In this document: in pieces, positions 9,684 to 17,540 of the stretch
Layout: each line of letters starts with the position of its first letter
Numbering within the stretch: position 1 is the first letter of the stretch
NCBI RefSeq assembly: GCF_006974105.1
Contig: NZ_CP036282.1
Location: 3,968,001 to 4,032,000, forward strand
Length of the DNA: 64,000 nt
Direction of reading: 5' to 3'
Source of the DNA: Rhodoferax aquaticus
Lineage (GTDB): Bacteria > Pseudomonadota > Gammaproteobacteria > Burkholderiales > Burkholderiaceae_C
Notes under the pieces: generated by a model
Seen by the model: the letters and a program-made list of their open reading frames with translations, nothing else
What the model was told of the DNA's origin: nothing
The model's database searches: none
Translations under genes and position numbers: made by a program

Positions 9684-10541
9684 ATGAAGGCACTGAGCCA
9701 CTGGCCCTTGGAACAGCGTCGCCGCATCACCGGCGTGTTTACCGACATTGACGACACCCTCACCAGTGAGGGTGCCATCACGGCCGATGCCTTGCGGGCC
9801 CTGCACCAGCTCAAAGCGGCGGGGCTGACTGTGATCCCCATCACCGGGCGGCCTATTGGTTGGTGCGAGCCGTTTATGCGGGGCGAGGTGTCGCCGCCCT
9901 GGCCGGTAGACGCCATGGTGGCCGAGAACGGTGCTGTGGCTTTTGTGCCTGATAGCGCTGATTTTTCGAGCCAAAATAGCCTGCAGCGCCCATCTGGTAT
10001 GCGCAGGCCGCTATCAAAACGATACCAACAAGACGCCAGCACACGCGCGCACAACCAAGCACGCATGCAAGCCATTGCCGCCAAGGTCTGTGCCCAAGTG
10101 CCCGGTGTGGGCCTCGCGCGAGACAGCGCTGGGCGTGAGACGGACCTCGCATTCGACTACCACGAGTTCGCGCAACTGGGCCCAGCGCAAGTCGATCAGG
10201 TGCTGGCCTTGCTGCAAGCAGAAGGCATGCACACCACAGTGAGCAGCATCCACATCCACGGCTGTTTTGGGGACTTCAACAAATGGGGCGGCGCATGCTG
10301 GATCGTGCAAACCCTGCTGGGGCGTGACTTGACCCAAGAGCTAGACCGCTGGGTGTTTGTGGGCGACTCGGGCAACGACCAAGCCATGTTTCAGCACTTC
10401 ACCCACAGCGCGGGCGTGGCCAACATTGCGCGCTTTGTGCCGCAGCTCACCCACCTGCCCCGCTACGTCACGCTCAGCGAACGGGGCAGCGGTTTTGCCG
10501 AAGTGGCCAACGCGCTGCTAGAAGCCCGCCAAGCGGGCTAG
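9684..10541 (+). CDS. HAD-IIB family hydrolase (mannosyl-3-phosphoglycerate phosphatase-like)
   Basis: A 285-residue haloacid-dehalogenase phosphatase of the Cof/MPGP-like class. Motif I is FTDIDDTL (nucleophile Asp near residue 21), motif II is PITGRP, the motif III Lys lies in FNKWGGA and motif IV is GDSGND. It should act on a phosphorylated sugar or glycerate in the cytoplasm; the substrate is unknown. Oddly, residues 90-111 are encoded by a palindromic repeat (9951-10015) that reads through in frame between VPDS and KRYQQD, in a region of the cap domain where relatives, as I recall them, have no such segment. It follows prfC by 33 bp and converges with the amidohydrolase gene. Confidence 0.85.
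   Translation: MKALSHWPLEQRRRITGVFTDIDDTLTSEGAITADALRALHQLKAAGLTVIPITGRPIGWCEPFMRGEVSPPWPVDAMVAENGAVAFVPDSADFSSQNSLQRPSGMRRPLSKRYQQDASTRAHNQARMQAIAAKVCAQVPGVGLARDSAGRETDLAFDYHEFAQLGPAQVDQVLALLQAEGMHTTVSSIHIHGCFGDFNKWGGACWIVQTLLGRDLTQELDRWVFVGDSGNDQAMFQHFTHSAGVANIARFVPQLTHLPRYVTLSERGSGFAEVANALLEARQAG
9951..10015. repeat. Palindromic repeat, GATAGC family, inside the HAD gene
   Basis: A 65-bp element with perfect terminal inverted repeats GATAGCG/CGCTATC and an inner inverted pair GCCTGC/GCAGGC. It is in frame and adds about 22 residues to the HAD phosphatase. Related copies lie at 13038-13078, 13501-13550, 17452-17507, 26501-26554, 31129-31185 and 62334-62380. Confidence 0.75.
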
Positions 10542-10559
10542 GCCGCTCTCGGCACGTAC

Positions 10560-11594
10560 TCAGGCAAAGGCCTGCAGCACGTTCACGGCGTTGATGCCAA
10601 CCTCTTCCACCGCGTAGCCCCCCTCAAAAATAAACACCGTCGGCAAGCCCGCTTGCTTGAGGCGGGCACCGATGCGCAGGTAGTCGTCACTCTTGAGCTT
10701 GAAGCCTGAGATGGGGTCGCCCTCAAACGTGTCCATGCCCAGTGACACCACCAGCGCGTCCGCGCCAAACCGGGCGATGGCCGTCAGCGAGGTTTCCAAA
10801 GCCCGTGCCCACGCCGTGTAGTCTGTGCCGCGTGGCAGCGGCAGGTTCAAGTTAGCACCCACGCCAGCCCCAGCGCCCGTCTCGTCCGCATGGCCCAAGA
10901 AGAAGGGGTACTCGGTGCGCGGGTCGCCGTGGATGCTGGCAAAAAACACGTCAGGCCGGTCATAGAAGATGGCCTGGGTGCCGTTGCCGTGGTGGAAGTC
11001 CACATCCAGCACCGCCACTTTCTTCATACCAGCATTGCGCAAATGCTGCGCCGCCAGCGCCGCATTGTTCAAGAAGCAGTAGCCGCCAAAAAAGTCCGCC
11101 CCCGCATGGTGGCCTGGCGGGCGACTCAGGGCAAACGCGGCGCGGTCGCCCGCCACCACTTGCTGCGCCGCGCTCAAAGCGCACTCCGCCCCCTTGCGCG
11201 CCGCCACCCAGGTGCCGCTGGTGAACGGCGAGCCTGCATCAAACGAATACAGCCCCACCTTGGCGGCTAAGTTGTCGGGCTCGATGTCGGTGCGGAAGGT
11301 GCGCGTGGGCCACACGGAGGGCAAGATGTCCTTGTCCGCATTGGCCGCGTCCAGCGCCACCCACTGGTCCCAGGCGGTCGCCAAAAAGTTCAGGTAGCGC
11401 GGGCTGTGGATGGCGGTAAGCGCCGCTTCGCCAAACGCCTTCGGCTCTACTACCGTGCCCAACTGGCGGCGCTGCAGCTCCGCCAGCACATGGTCCGCGC
11501 GGGCCGGCACCTCAAAGCACGGCACCAGCGCGCCGCGGAACATTTCGACTTTGCCCTGGTGCTGGGCGTGGAGGTGGTTGTAAAAGGTTTTCAT
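10560..11594 (-). CDS. aphA: Acetylpolyamine amidohydrolase (class II HDAC-like)
   Basis: A 344-residue zinc-dependent deacetylase of the arginase/histone-deacetylase fold. The tandem His pair H162-H163 is in RPPGHHAG, the zinc ligands D199 and H201 are in DVDFHHGNGTQ and the third ligand is D288 in SLGMDTFEGDP. The catalytic Tyr is Y327 in FEGGYAV. Sequence features such as GTWVAAR and FFGGYCFLNN closely match the Mycoplana ramosa acetylpolyamine amidohydrolase as I recall it, so deacetylation of acetylated polyamines is more likely than protein deacetylation. It converges with the HAD gene (19-bp gap). The next gene on the same strand starts 7 bp away, so it may be the third gene of the transcript from 12960. 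Confidence 0.9.
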   Translation of the reverse strand: MKTFYNHLHAQHQGKVEMFRGALVPCFEVPARADHVLAELQRRQLGTVVEPKAFGEAALTAIHSPRYLNFLATAWDQWVALDAANADKDILPSVWPTRTFRTDIEPDNLAAKVGLYSFDAGSPFTSGTWVAARKGAECALSAAQQVVAGDRAAFALSRPPGHHAGADFFGGYCFLNNAALAAQHLRNAGMKKVAVLDVDFHHGNGTQAIFYDRPDVFFASIHGDPRTEYPFFLGHADETGAGAGVGANLNLPLPRGTDYTAWARALETSLTAIARFGADALVVSLGMDTFEGDPISGFKLKSDDYLRIGARLKQAGLPTVFIFEGGYAVEEVGINAVNVLQAFA

Positions 11595-11600
11595 GGTGAG

Positions 11601-12287
11601 TTAGCTTGGTAGTTTTGAGATTTGGATCATTCGAGCCCGGACTGTTGGCTCGCGCTCTGGGTTGCTCAGTAAACCGGGCAGCGCATTGTGGAAGGCAGGC
11701 ATGTTCAGCAGCGCAGCCACCGATTGGCCTACATGGTTGCGCACCGCTGCCTCGGCAGCGGCCATCTCCTGCGGCACTGAGCTACGCCCTTCCATCACGG
11801 TCATGATGTCTTCAAGGTCGTGACTCAAGTACACGTCGTTCTGTCCACGGTCTTTGAATGCTTCGAATTTGGTTGCGAAGAAGTGAGGCGCCGACAAATG
11901 CCGCAGCAGCAAGCCGTCTGCCAACTCCACCGAGATGGCGGCATCAAAGCCCACCCGGTACCAAGGATTGGCAAAGCCCAACACCTTTTCGTCCAGCGGA
12001 ACCAAGTCCAGCTGCATACGGTTCCAGAACCAGCGAAACGGGGGCGTGTTGTCTGCCATCGTCTGCTTGAAGCCACGCTGCATCAGTTGCTCTGCCAGCC
12101 GGTGATACGCAGCCAACGACGCCACTTCCACGATGGCGTCTACATCTTCTGTGGGGCGCACATCCATCAAATTAACATCGTCCACCAGCAGCCCCGTTGC
12201 ACAGCCGCCCACAAAAACCACCTGCTCACACAGCGGCCCCATAGCCTGCGCTATCGCGGTCAATAGGGCCAAATTCGGATTAGCCAT
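11601..12287 (-). CDS. Nucleotidyltransferase-fold protein (AbiEii-like)
   Basis: A 228-residue protein of the DNA-polymerase-beta-like nucleotidyltransferase superfamily. The catalytic pattern is visible: FVGGCATG (G27-G28), the D-x-D pair D48/D50 in RPTEDVDAIVEV and a third Asp D94 in MQLDLVP. The middle part (SAPHFFATKFEAFKDRG and SHDLEDIMTV) resembles AbiEii/predicted nucleotidyltransferases of toxin-antitoxin modules. It overlaps the upstream winged-helix gene by 8 bp, which supports a two-gene module. Substrate and toxicity are unknown. Overall fold confidence is high, function is inference. Confidence 0.75.
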   Translation of the reverse strand: MANPNLALLTAIAQAMGPLCEQVVFVGGCATGLLVDDVNLMDVRPTEDVDAIVEVASLAAYHRLAEQLMQRGFKQTMADNTPPFRWFWNRMQLDLVPLDEKVLGFANPWYRVGFDAAISVELADGLLLRHLSAPHFFATKFEAFKDRGQNDVYLSHDLEDIMTVMEGRSSVPQEMAAAEAAVRNHVGQSVAALLNMPAFHNALPGLLSNPEREPTVRARMIQISKLPS

Positions 12288-12960
12288 GCATAGATCCCTT
12301 CACGGGCTTGGGTGCGCTAGGGTCAATGAGTGCTTGCAGGCGTTCCAGCGCCATGCCCCTCTCGCGTGCCTTGCCCACGCGCAACGCATCAAACAGTGCC
12401 AGCATTTCGTAGAGTTTGGCGTCCTGCATGGCTGCAAAGGGCACCGACGGGTGCAGTGGCTCCACCCCCACACCACGCACCGAACCGTTTGGGTGCGGCC
12501 ACACAAAGTCGGTGCTACCTGGGGCAAACACACCGGCAAAGGCAGGAGCACTGTGGCTAGTGGGAACACCCACGGACAGCGGCAAACGAACCCCGGGGAA
12601 CGCGTATTTGGCGCCGTGCAAGGCGAATTCGGCCAAGTTATGCGAATGGGGTCTTACGGCGTTGTCGGCCACCGCTTCGTTATCAGGCGAAGCCGAACGG
12701 CGCACCCGCTTGCGAGTGACTCGGTAAATACCCATAGGCTCCTGCGCATTCATTGCCGAGTTGATGTCACCCGCCAAGGACAGCGGAATTGCCGCATAGT
12801 TTTGCGACAGCAACCCCGCCTGCAACCCCCGCTTGATGCAGGCATGCGCCTCAGACACGCTAATGCCCAGCTCCAGCGCCAAGCGCGCATACGTCCAGCG
12901 CTGCGCACCCCAAGCCACGAGCTTGAGGGCTACCAAGAAGTCTTGAGGCTTGAGCGGCAT
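12280..12960 (-). CDS. Winged-helix protein, putative regulator/antitoxin of the nucleotidyltransferase
   Basis: A 226-residue protein whose first 55 residues look like a winged helix-turn-helix (ALKLVAWGAQRWTYARLA, then SVSEAHACIKRGLQAGLL). The rest contains LAEFALHGAKYAFPGVR and a conserved-looking end (LYEMLALFDALRVGKARERGMA). I recall a widespread protein of this type encoded directly before a nucleotidyltransferase gene, as here (8-bp overlap). By analogy with AbiEi it may be an autorepressing antitoxin. In support, a 39-bp palindrome (12961-12999) touches its start codon. The ATG at 12960 has no usual ribosome site because that space is taken by the palindrome. Confidence 0.7.
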   Translation of the reverse strand: MPLKPQDFLVALKLVAWGAQRWTYARLALELGISVSEAHACIKRGLQAGLLSQNYAAIPLSLAGDINSAMNAQEPMGIYRVTRKRVRRSASPDNEAVADNAVRPHSHNLAEFALHGAKYAFPGVRLPLSVGVPTSHSAPAFAGVFAPGSTDFVWPHPNGSVRGVGVEPLHPSVPFAAMQDAKLYEMLALFDALRVGKARERGMALERLQALIDPSAPKPVKGSMHG

Positions 12961-12999
12961 TTACATTCAATATTCGTGAATCGCGAATATTGAATGTAA
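12961..12999. promoter_or_regulatory. 39-bp palindrome abutting the winged-helix gene start
   Basis: Perfect inverted repeat with 16-bp arms (12961-12976 and 12984-12999) and a 7-bp centre. The arm begins TTACATTCAATATTCG. It directly precedes the ATG at 12960 of the winged-helix gene. It is AT-rich in a GC-rich setting. It may be the operator for autoregulation, and as RNA it would form a hairpin against the start codon. Confidence 0.75.
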
Positions 13000-13016
13000 T
13001 GAAATCGCCGCACAAA

Positions 13017-13078
13017 TGCAAGCCAAAACCACAATTGGCCACTTTCGCTCATGGAATAAGCGCCAGCAACTATCAAAG
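13017..13078. repeat. Palindromic repeat, GATAGC family (intergenic)
   Basis: Intergenic copy between the winged-helix gene promoter and the PPC gene. The best-conserved core is 13038-13078 and reads, on the minus strand, TTTGATAGTTGCTGGCGCTT and then ATTCCATGAGCG. It fills most of this gap. Confidence 0.65.
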
Positions 13079-13088
13079 AAGTAGCAAT

Positions 13089-13499
13089 TCAGTCCCGCGC
13101 CCGTATCACCAACTCGTCATACCCCGTGCCCGCATCCGGCTCGCGGGTGAACTGCCAGTCGGGCAACAGGGCCAGCAGCACCTCGGCCGTGGTGAGCACG
13201 ATGCAACCCGGCGCCACATGCCCACCCAGCACCTGCCCCGTGGCGGTGGAAATGGCCATGTGCATGTGCGAAGCCGTCTTGTCGCCATTGGCGGCTACGG
13301 TGCCCGAGAGAGTGAGGATCTCCATGCTCTCAGTGAACCGCGTCGGATCTTTATCGCCCGCCAGCCGGATGCCAGCGGTAGACAAGCTGCCGATGCCTGA
13401 CAGCACAAAGGCCGCGCGGCAGTTTTGCGCCTGGACTGCGGCTTCTAACGCAGCGCGAAGATCTTGGCCGGGGGTTAGGCGGATGGGGAGAGCTTTCAT
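13089..13499 (-). CDS. PPC (DUF296) domain protein
   Basis: A 136-residue protein consisting of a single PPC/DUF296 domain, found in plant AT-hook proteins and as stand-alone trimeric proteins in bacteria. Motifs visible are RLTPGQDLRAALE at the start, AAFVLSGIGSLS, and the metal-site histidines in HMHMAI and LGGHVAPGC. Biochemical role is unknown; bacterial members are not proven DNA-binders. The gap to the upstream GIY-YIG gene on the same strand is filled by a repeat element (13501-13550), so they may share a transcript. Confidence 0.85.
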   Translation of the reverse strand: MKALPIRLTPGQDLRAALEAAVQAQNCRAAFVLSGIGSLSTAGIRLAGDKDPTRFTESMEILTLSGTVAANGDKTASHMHMAISTATGQVLGGHVAPGCIVLTTAEVLLALLPDWQFTREPDAGTGYDELVIRARD

Positions 13500-13500
13500 A

Positions 13501-13550
13501 TCAAATCAGGCTCTAGCGCTCATGGATATTGCGTGAGTAGCTATCAAAAG
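13501..13550. repeat. Palindromic repeat, GATAGC family (intergenic)
   Basis: Copy filling the short gap between the GIY-YIG gene stop (13560) and the PPC gene start (13499). Minus-strand core: TTTTGATAGCTACTCACGC then ATGAGCGCTAGAGCC. It matches the copy inside the YbaK-DUF1289 gene (31129-31185) well. Confidence 0.75.
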
Positions 13551-13559
13551 TAAAGCAAA

Positions 13560-14435
13560 TCACTGACCGGCCTCCGCCATTTGAATCTCTTTCAGCGTCC
13601 GGCCATTGGCGTCTTTCCAACTTGTGCGCCCGTTGGTGCTGCCACCCAACACAATGTCTGATGCAGCAGACGGTGCTGAAAATACATAGTCCTGTGTGAA
13701 ACGCAACACACCGCCCTCCTCCACCAGCACGCCGTTCTTGAGCAGGTCTGCCCGCAACTCGCAAGCACCGGTCATTTGGTTGAACGCGTTGGTCACTGCA
13801 ACCACCGCCTGCGACCCCGCCCGCACTACAAAGCCCTGGCTGGCCTCGTAGCCCGTGGCCTGCACCCCCTTGCCCTTGCAGGTGAGCACCGGGCCGGCCT
13901 TGGCGGCGGGGACCTTGGGCGCTTGCTCAAACGCATGCACACCCAGCACCGGTAGCATGCCCAGCATGTGGCCCAAAAAGACTTCCATGTCGGCCCGGTC
14001 GGCCTCGCTCAGGGACGGCTCGGCGGGCTGGTTGGCGTTGTCCAGCGGCATGCGCTTGGCGGCGCGGGCCAGGGCGATGAGGCGCGACTCCAGAAACTGC
14101 ACATGCGCCTTGTTGAGTTGCCCGGCCGTGGTGGTGGTGAAGCCGATGGCGCGGGTCCAGAAATCCTTTTGCGCATAGTGGCTCTCCAGCCGGGGGCGGA
14201 TGGGGTCGCCCTCGCCCACGTAGAGCATGTCGCCCTCACCATCCGGGCGTGGCCCCAGCAATAGGTACACCCCGGTCTGCGCCAGCTCGGGCCGGGCCTT
14301 GACCTGCGGCAGCAGCGCACGCGGGAACACCAGCGCCTTACCGATCCAGTTGGATTTGTCGACGATGCGCAGACCGTCGGGGTCGCCGTCGGCGACGAAG
14401 ATGCGGAGGGAGAAAGGGGCACTCATTACATTCAC
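13560..14435 (-). CDS. GIY-YIG nuclease with C-terminal DUF4357 domain
   Basis: A 291-residue protein. The GIY-YIG core is visible: GVY (55-57), YVG (72-74), a conserved Arg (R82 in RPRLESHY) and the metal-binding Glu E116 in FLESRLIAL. The C-terminal third matches the DUF4357 pattern (VQATGYEASQGFVVRAGS and GGSTNGRTSWK). Such proteins are annotated as GIY-YIG nucleases and occur in mobile and defence regions. The start at 14435 lies only 13 bp after the stop of the TrlF-like ATPase gene; a second ATG at 14426 is possible, and neither has a strong ribosome site. Translational coupling to the ATPase suggests a joint function, perhaps DNA or tRNA cleavage. Confidence 0.85.
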   Translation of the reverse strand: MNVMSAPFSLRIFVADGDPDGLRIVDKSNWIGKALVFPRALLPQVKARPELAQTGVYLLLGPRPDGEGDMLYVGEGDPIRPRLESHYAQKDFWTRAIGFTTTTAGQLNKAHVQFLESRLIALARAAKRMPLDNANQPAEPSLSEADRADMEVFLGHMLGMLPVLGVHAFEQAPKVPAAKAGPVLTCKGKGVQATGYEASQGFVVRAGSQAVVAVTNAFNQMTGACELRADLLKNGVLVEEGGVLRFTQDYVFSAPSAASDIVLGGSTNGRTSWKDANGRTLKEIQMAEAGQ

Positions 14436-14448
14436 ACTGACAAATCAA

Positions 14449-17184
14449 TCACTTGAGGTTGTAACGAAGCTCTCGCTTCAAGAATGCGGCATCCCCGCCC
14501 TCGAGAATCCGTCGAACTGCCTGATTCGTGGTCGCATCTTCCAGGCTTCCTGATCTATATCGAAGAACTCCCGAATCATTCTCAGCAACGATCACTTGAT
14601 CAGCATCCGCGTTGACCACCAAATTGGCGTTATGGCTCACCAAAATTACCTGTCGAAATTGTTTGATTCCACGAAAGATATCAACCAATTCCTCAATGAT
14701 GAACTCGTTATCAAGGTCATCTTCGGGCTGATCAAAAATCAACGGCTGCGTAAATGCCTGGGTAGCTAATTTCAAGCACAAATAAACCGTACCTTTTTGA
14801 CCAACAGATAAGCGATCCAGTGGGCGGCCACCGTACGAAATAACAGGCTCTACACGAAGAAATTTTGATCTCTTGGTTACGTCATAAAACAATCCAGCAA
14901 GATCACCAGATACAAAATCTTCCGCTTCGATGGTGTGCAACTCGTCTCTCATAAACTCGAAAAAAGCATCGGCATCGGCGATTGGAAATGCTTGCTTGAC
15001 TCGACCATCTACTGTCAATTCATTCGTCGCCCGGAACGAGCGAAGATTCAAAACATCTTTGAGATGCGCCACAAATACAGTTGTGTCGAAAATCACTCTG
15101 CCAGCCAACGTGATTTGGCGGTCAGCCAAGATTCTTCTCATCAAATCACGCTGCTCAGTTGTCCAATCCGGTTGTCCTTGCTGAACTGACAACCACTTTG
15201 CATCGATTGCGTCCTTTTGGCGCTTAAGTTCGGCAGCAATTAGGTCGGGCAAGGTTGACCGCTTAGCTATCGCGATTTCAAGCTCCTTCTGCTTTTCGGC
15301 AATAAGTCGGAAATTGTTGTGGAGCTTTTCTATTGAAGCCCGGTATACCTCAGCGTTCTGCAGCAAGCCTGACAAATCACCCGTGTAGACCTGTGCAAAA
15401 TCGGATCGTATTTGGGCGTTTTGCGTTTGACCGCTCTTGACTTGGGAAGCAGCGCTGATGGTCGCGGACTCTATTGCCACTGATTGCTTGGAAATGTCCA
15501 ACAGCGGAATTTGGGGGTCAACTGCCGACAGCTTCAAGTCGAATGCGGCCTTAAAAGTATCCAACTCGTCCTTAAGTAGACCGAGTTTTCTTATTAGCTC
15601 TTCAGCGCTGGAAATTCGTGAAATATTGGCAGTAAACCGCTCCAGCTTCTCCTTGTTTTGATCGGTTGTTATTGAGTCTAGAAGACTGGTAAAGCGAGCG
15701 ATCTGCCCTTCAATTTCTCTGCGGTCATAGATAACAGAACCTTTTTCATCAGTTTGATCAAACCAGAGTTTCAGCTTACTTACCGAGTCCTGCATCTCCC
15801 TTGTTTTTGCAACCAAATCACTATCGAACGACAAGCCTTGGATCCCCAGCATTTGCTTAATCTCTTCGCCTACAGTTCCAGTTGTCACTTTGGACTTAAC
15901 TTCGTTCTGAGAGATGTATACAAAAGGAAGCTCTGCCCCTTCCTTCGCATGATGGTTACTCATACTCTGGACGTCCTTGTTAAACGTCACCGCGAAATCT
16001 TGGTTGAGTACGTAAGTTGGCTTCTTTTGAGATGGACCAAACGCTTGTCCGACGTAGTCAACTAGGCAGCTTTTTCCGGTACCACGACCTCCAATCATGC
16101 ACACCAGATCACTATTCAGTGGCAAGCCTTCATGCATCCCAAAACGCGGATTTTCGTAGTTTGGATTTCCAGGAAAAGGGGATAGTTCTTGCGTAATAAC
16201 GACGGAACTAAAAAATGGCTTTGTGTAGGCTTGGCCTGGGCTCTTCTCTTGCACGCGCACTCTGGCCACCGGTTCAAAAAGGATCTGTCGCAGACCTTCA
16301 AAAGTCGGATCCGCCTTTATCCACGTTTTCTTGGTATTGGTTTCCGTTCGCCATGTCTTAAACGCTGCTATCGAATGCCCATCACTGCCGGATACACATG
16401 GCTTGGGTCGCCCTCCAATCGTCGCTTTAAAACTATCTAAGAACTCAGCGTTTTCAGGTGTTTTTCGACAAGCAAAGAGGTCAATATTCTTTTGATCTCT
16501 ATCCTCAACAATATCGGCCATCTGCATGAAGTACAGATCTTCAGCCGGTTGCGCTTTCCAGTCAATTTTTGCCATCCCGCCATAACAGTCGTAAGGCACC
16601 ATGACAAGCCTTTGATCTGTCGGGATCGTTTTTAGGGCTGCCTCAAATGAAGCCTTTGTGATCTCCGCAGTTTTTGCACCCAGCAATGCCAGCGCCGCAG
16701 GGTTTGTCAAATAGTCTACCGGCGCACCCTGATCCTTCGCTTTTCCGGCATCCAACCGCTTGGCATACTCCACTAGCGCCTCATCAGAAAGCGGGCGATC
16801 AGTCAGCCTCAACTTGAGTTGGCCTTTAAAGTCAATCAACTGTTGAACAGTAAGTTTGTCAGAAAGAATGACATGAATGTTCAATCGAAACTTTGAAGCT
16901 GACTCAATCCTCAACTCAATAGCGGGAAACAACGTCTTGTGGATTGTTTCGCCCGATTCATGAGCCTGTCGCAGCGCGAGATACCCATCAAACGTCCAGT
17001 AGTCGTTGATCGCAAATGCGGCAACGTCACTTTCGTTCATGTTCGCAACTATTTGACTGATTGCGATGGCTTTTTCTGCGGGCGTCATAGTGGCAAAGCG
17101 CCCACCAGAATAGTTGTATGAAGCGGGCGTATGGATGTGAAGGTCCCACAGCCGCCACTCCGATCCTTTTGGAAAATTGCTCAT
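14449..17184 (-). CDS. trlF: PHP-domain plus SMC-like ATPase (TrlF family)
   Basis: A 911-residue protein. The N-terminus is a PHP-type phosphoesterase domain (DLHIHTP with H16 and H18; a late motif SGSDGH at 265-270). This is followed by an ABC/SMC-like ATPase: Walker A GGRGTGKS (365-372), a long coiled-coil region (about 450-650), a signature-like RLSVGQKGT, Walker B IFDQPEDDLDN and the H-loop LVSHNANLV. This architecture is that of TrlF-family ATPases, frequently found in defence islands. The gene is clearly more AT-rich than its neighbours, suggesting horizontal acquisition. Upstream lies a small ORF resembling the start of hsdR; downstream, 13 bp away, is a GIY-YIG nuclease gene. Confidence 0.88.
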   Translation of the reverse strand: MSNFPKGSEWRLWDLHIHTPASYNYSGGRFATMTPAEKAIAISQIVANMNESDVAAFAINDYWTFDGYLALRQAHESGETIHKTLFPAIELRIESASKFRLNIHVILSDKLTVQQLIDFKGQLKLRLTDRPLSDEALVEYAKRLDAGKAKDQGAPVDYLTNPAALALLGAKTAEITKASFEAALKTIPTDQRLVMVPYDCYGGMAKIDWKAQPAEDLYFMQMADIVEDRDQKNIDLFACRKTPENAEFLDSFKATIGGRPKPCVSGSDGHSIAAFKTWRTETNTKKTWIKADPTFEGLRQILFEPVARVRVQEKSPGQAYTKPFFSSVVITQELSPFPGNPNYENPRFGMHEGLPLNSDLVCMIGGRGTGKSCLVDYVGQAFGPSQKKPTYVLNQDFAVTFNKDVQSMSNHHAKEGAELPFVYISQNEVKSKVTTGTVGEEIKQMLGIQGLSFDSDLVAKTREMQDSVSKLKLWFDQTDEKGSVIYDRREIEGQIARFTSLLDSITTDQNKEKLERFTANISRISSAEELIRKLGLLKDELDTFKAAFDLKLSAVDPQIPLLDISKQSVAIESATISAASQVKSGQTQNAQIRSDFAQVYTGDLSGLLQNAEVYRASIEKLHNNFRLIAEKQKELEIAIAKRSTLPDLIAAELKRQKDAIDAKWLSVQQGQPDWTTEQRDLMRRILADRQITLAGRVIFDTTVFVAHLKDVLNLRSFRATNELTVDGRVKQAFPIADADAFFEFMRDELHTIEAEDFVSGDLAGLFYDVTKRSKFLRVEPVISYGGRPLDRLSVGQKGTVYLCLKLATQAFTQPLIFDQPEDDLDNEFIIEELVDIFRGIKQFRQVILVSHNANLVVNADADQVIVAENDSGVLRYRSGSLEDATTNQAVRRILEGGDAAFLKRELRYNLK

Positions 17185-17218
17185 TGGTGGTCTAGCTCCC
17201 TTTTGTTTTTGTGGCTGT

Positions 17219-17386
17219 TTAGGCTTTGAATTCAGCGCAAACGCTGGTGCCTAAGTTGACTGTCATTACGATTGCGCTGGCAGGAACTGACAAATTGATA
17301 TCGACGTCCGCCAAGTCACAGACATGCCAAACGAGCACATCTATCAGCGCATCAATACTGACTCTGGCTTTTTGCTCTGGCGTCAT
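17219..17386 (-). pseudogene. 55-residue hsdR-like N-terminal stub
   Basis: A short ORF (ATG 17386, TAA 17219) with a good ribosome site (GGGAG eight bases upstream). Its first part, MTPEQKARVSIDALI then VWHVCDLADVDIN, closely resembles the opening of type I restriction HsdR subunits as I recall them (MTPE-KAR--IDALL---GWHVCD-AD-NIH). After about residue 31 the similarity ends and the frame closes. I read it as the remnant of an hsdR gene whose body was replaced by or lost next to the trlF gene, which starts 34 bp downstream. It could still be translated as a leader. Confidence 0.55.
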
Positions 17387-17451
17387 GCCTTGATCTCCCT
17401 TGGGGAGTCATTCTAGGGGCAATGTGTGCGCGGATATTCAGAGCAGTTATT

Positions 17452-17507
17452 CAGAGGCAAATATGGCCCTCGCGCCCATCCAAACTGCGCAAGCAGCTAC
17501 GTTTTGC
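17452..17507. repeat. Palindromic repeat, GATAGC family (intergenic)
   Basis: Copy upstream of the hsdR stub. Its minus strand reads TAGCTGCTTGCGCAG then GGATGGGCGCGAGGGC then ATATTTGCCTC, closely matching the copy inside uvrA (26501-26554). It marks the edge between the sensor kinase operon and the TrlF region. Confidence 0.75.
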
Positions 17508-17540
17508 ATAGCACATCGCGCAGCTCTGACAAGCCCTGCC

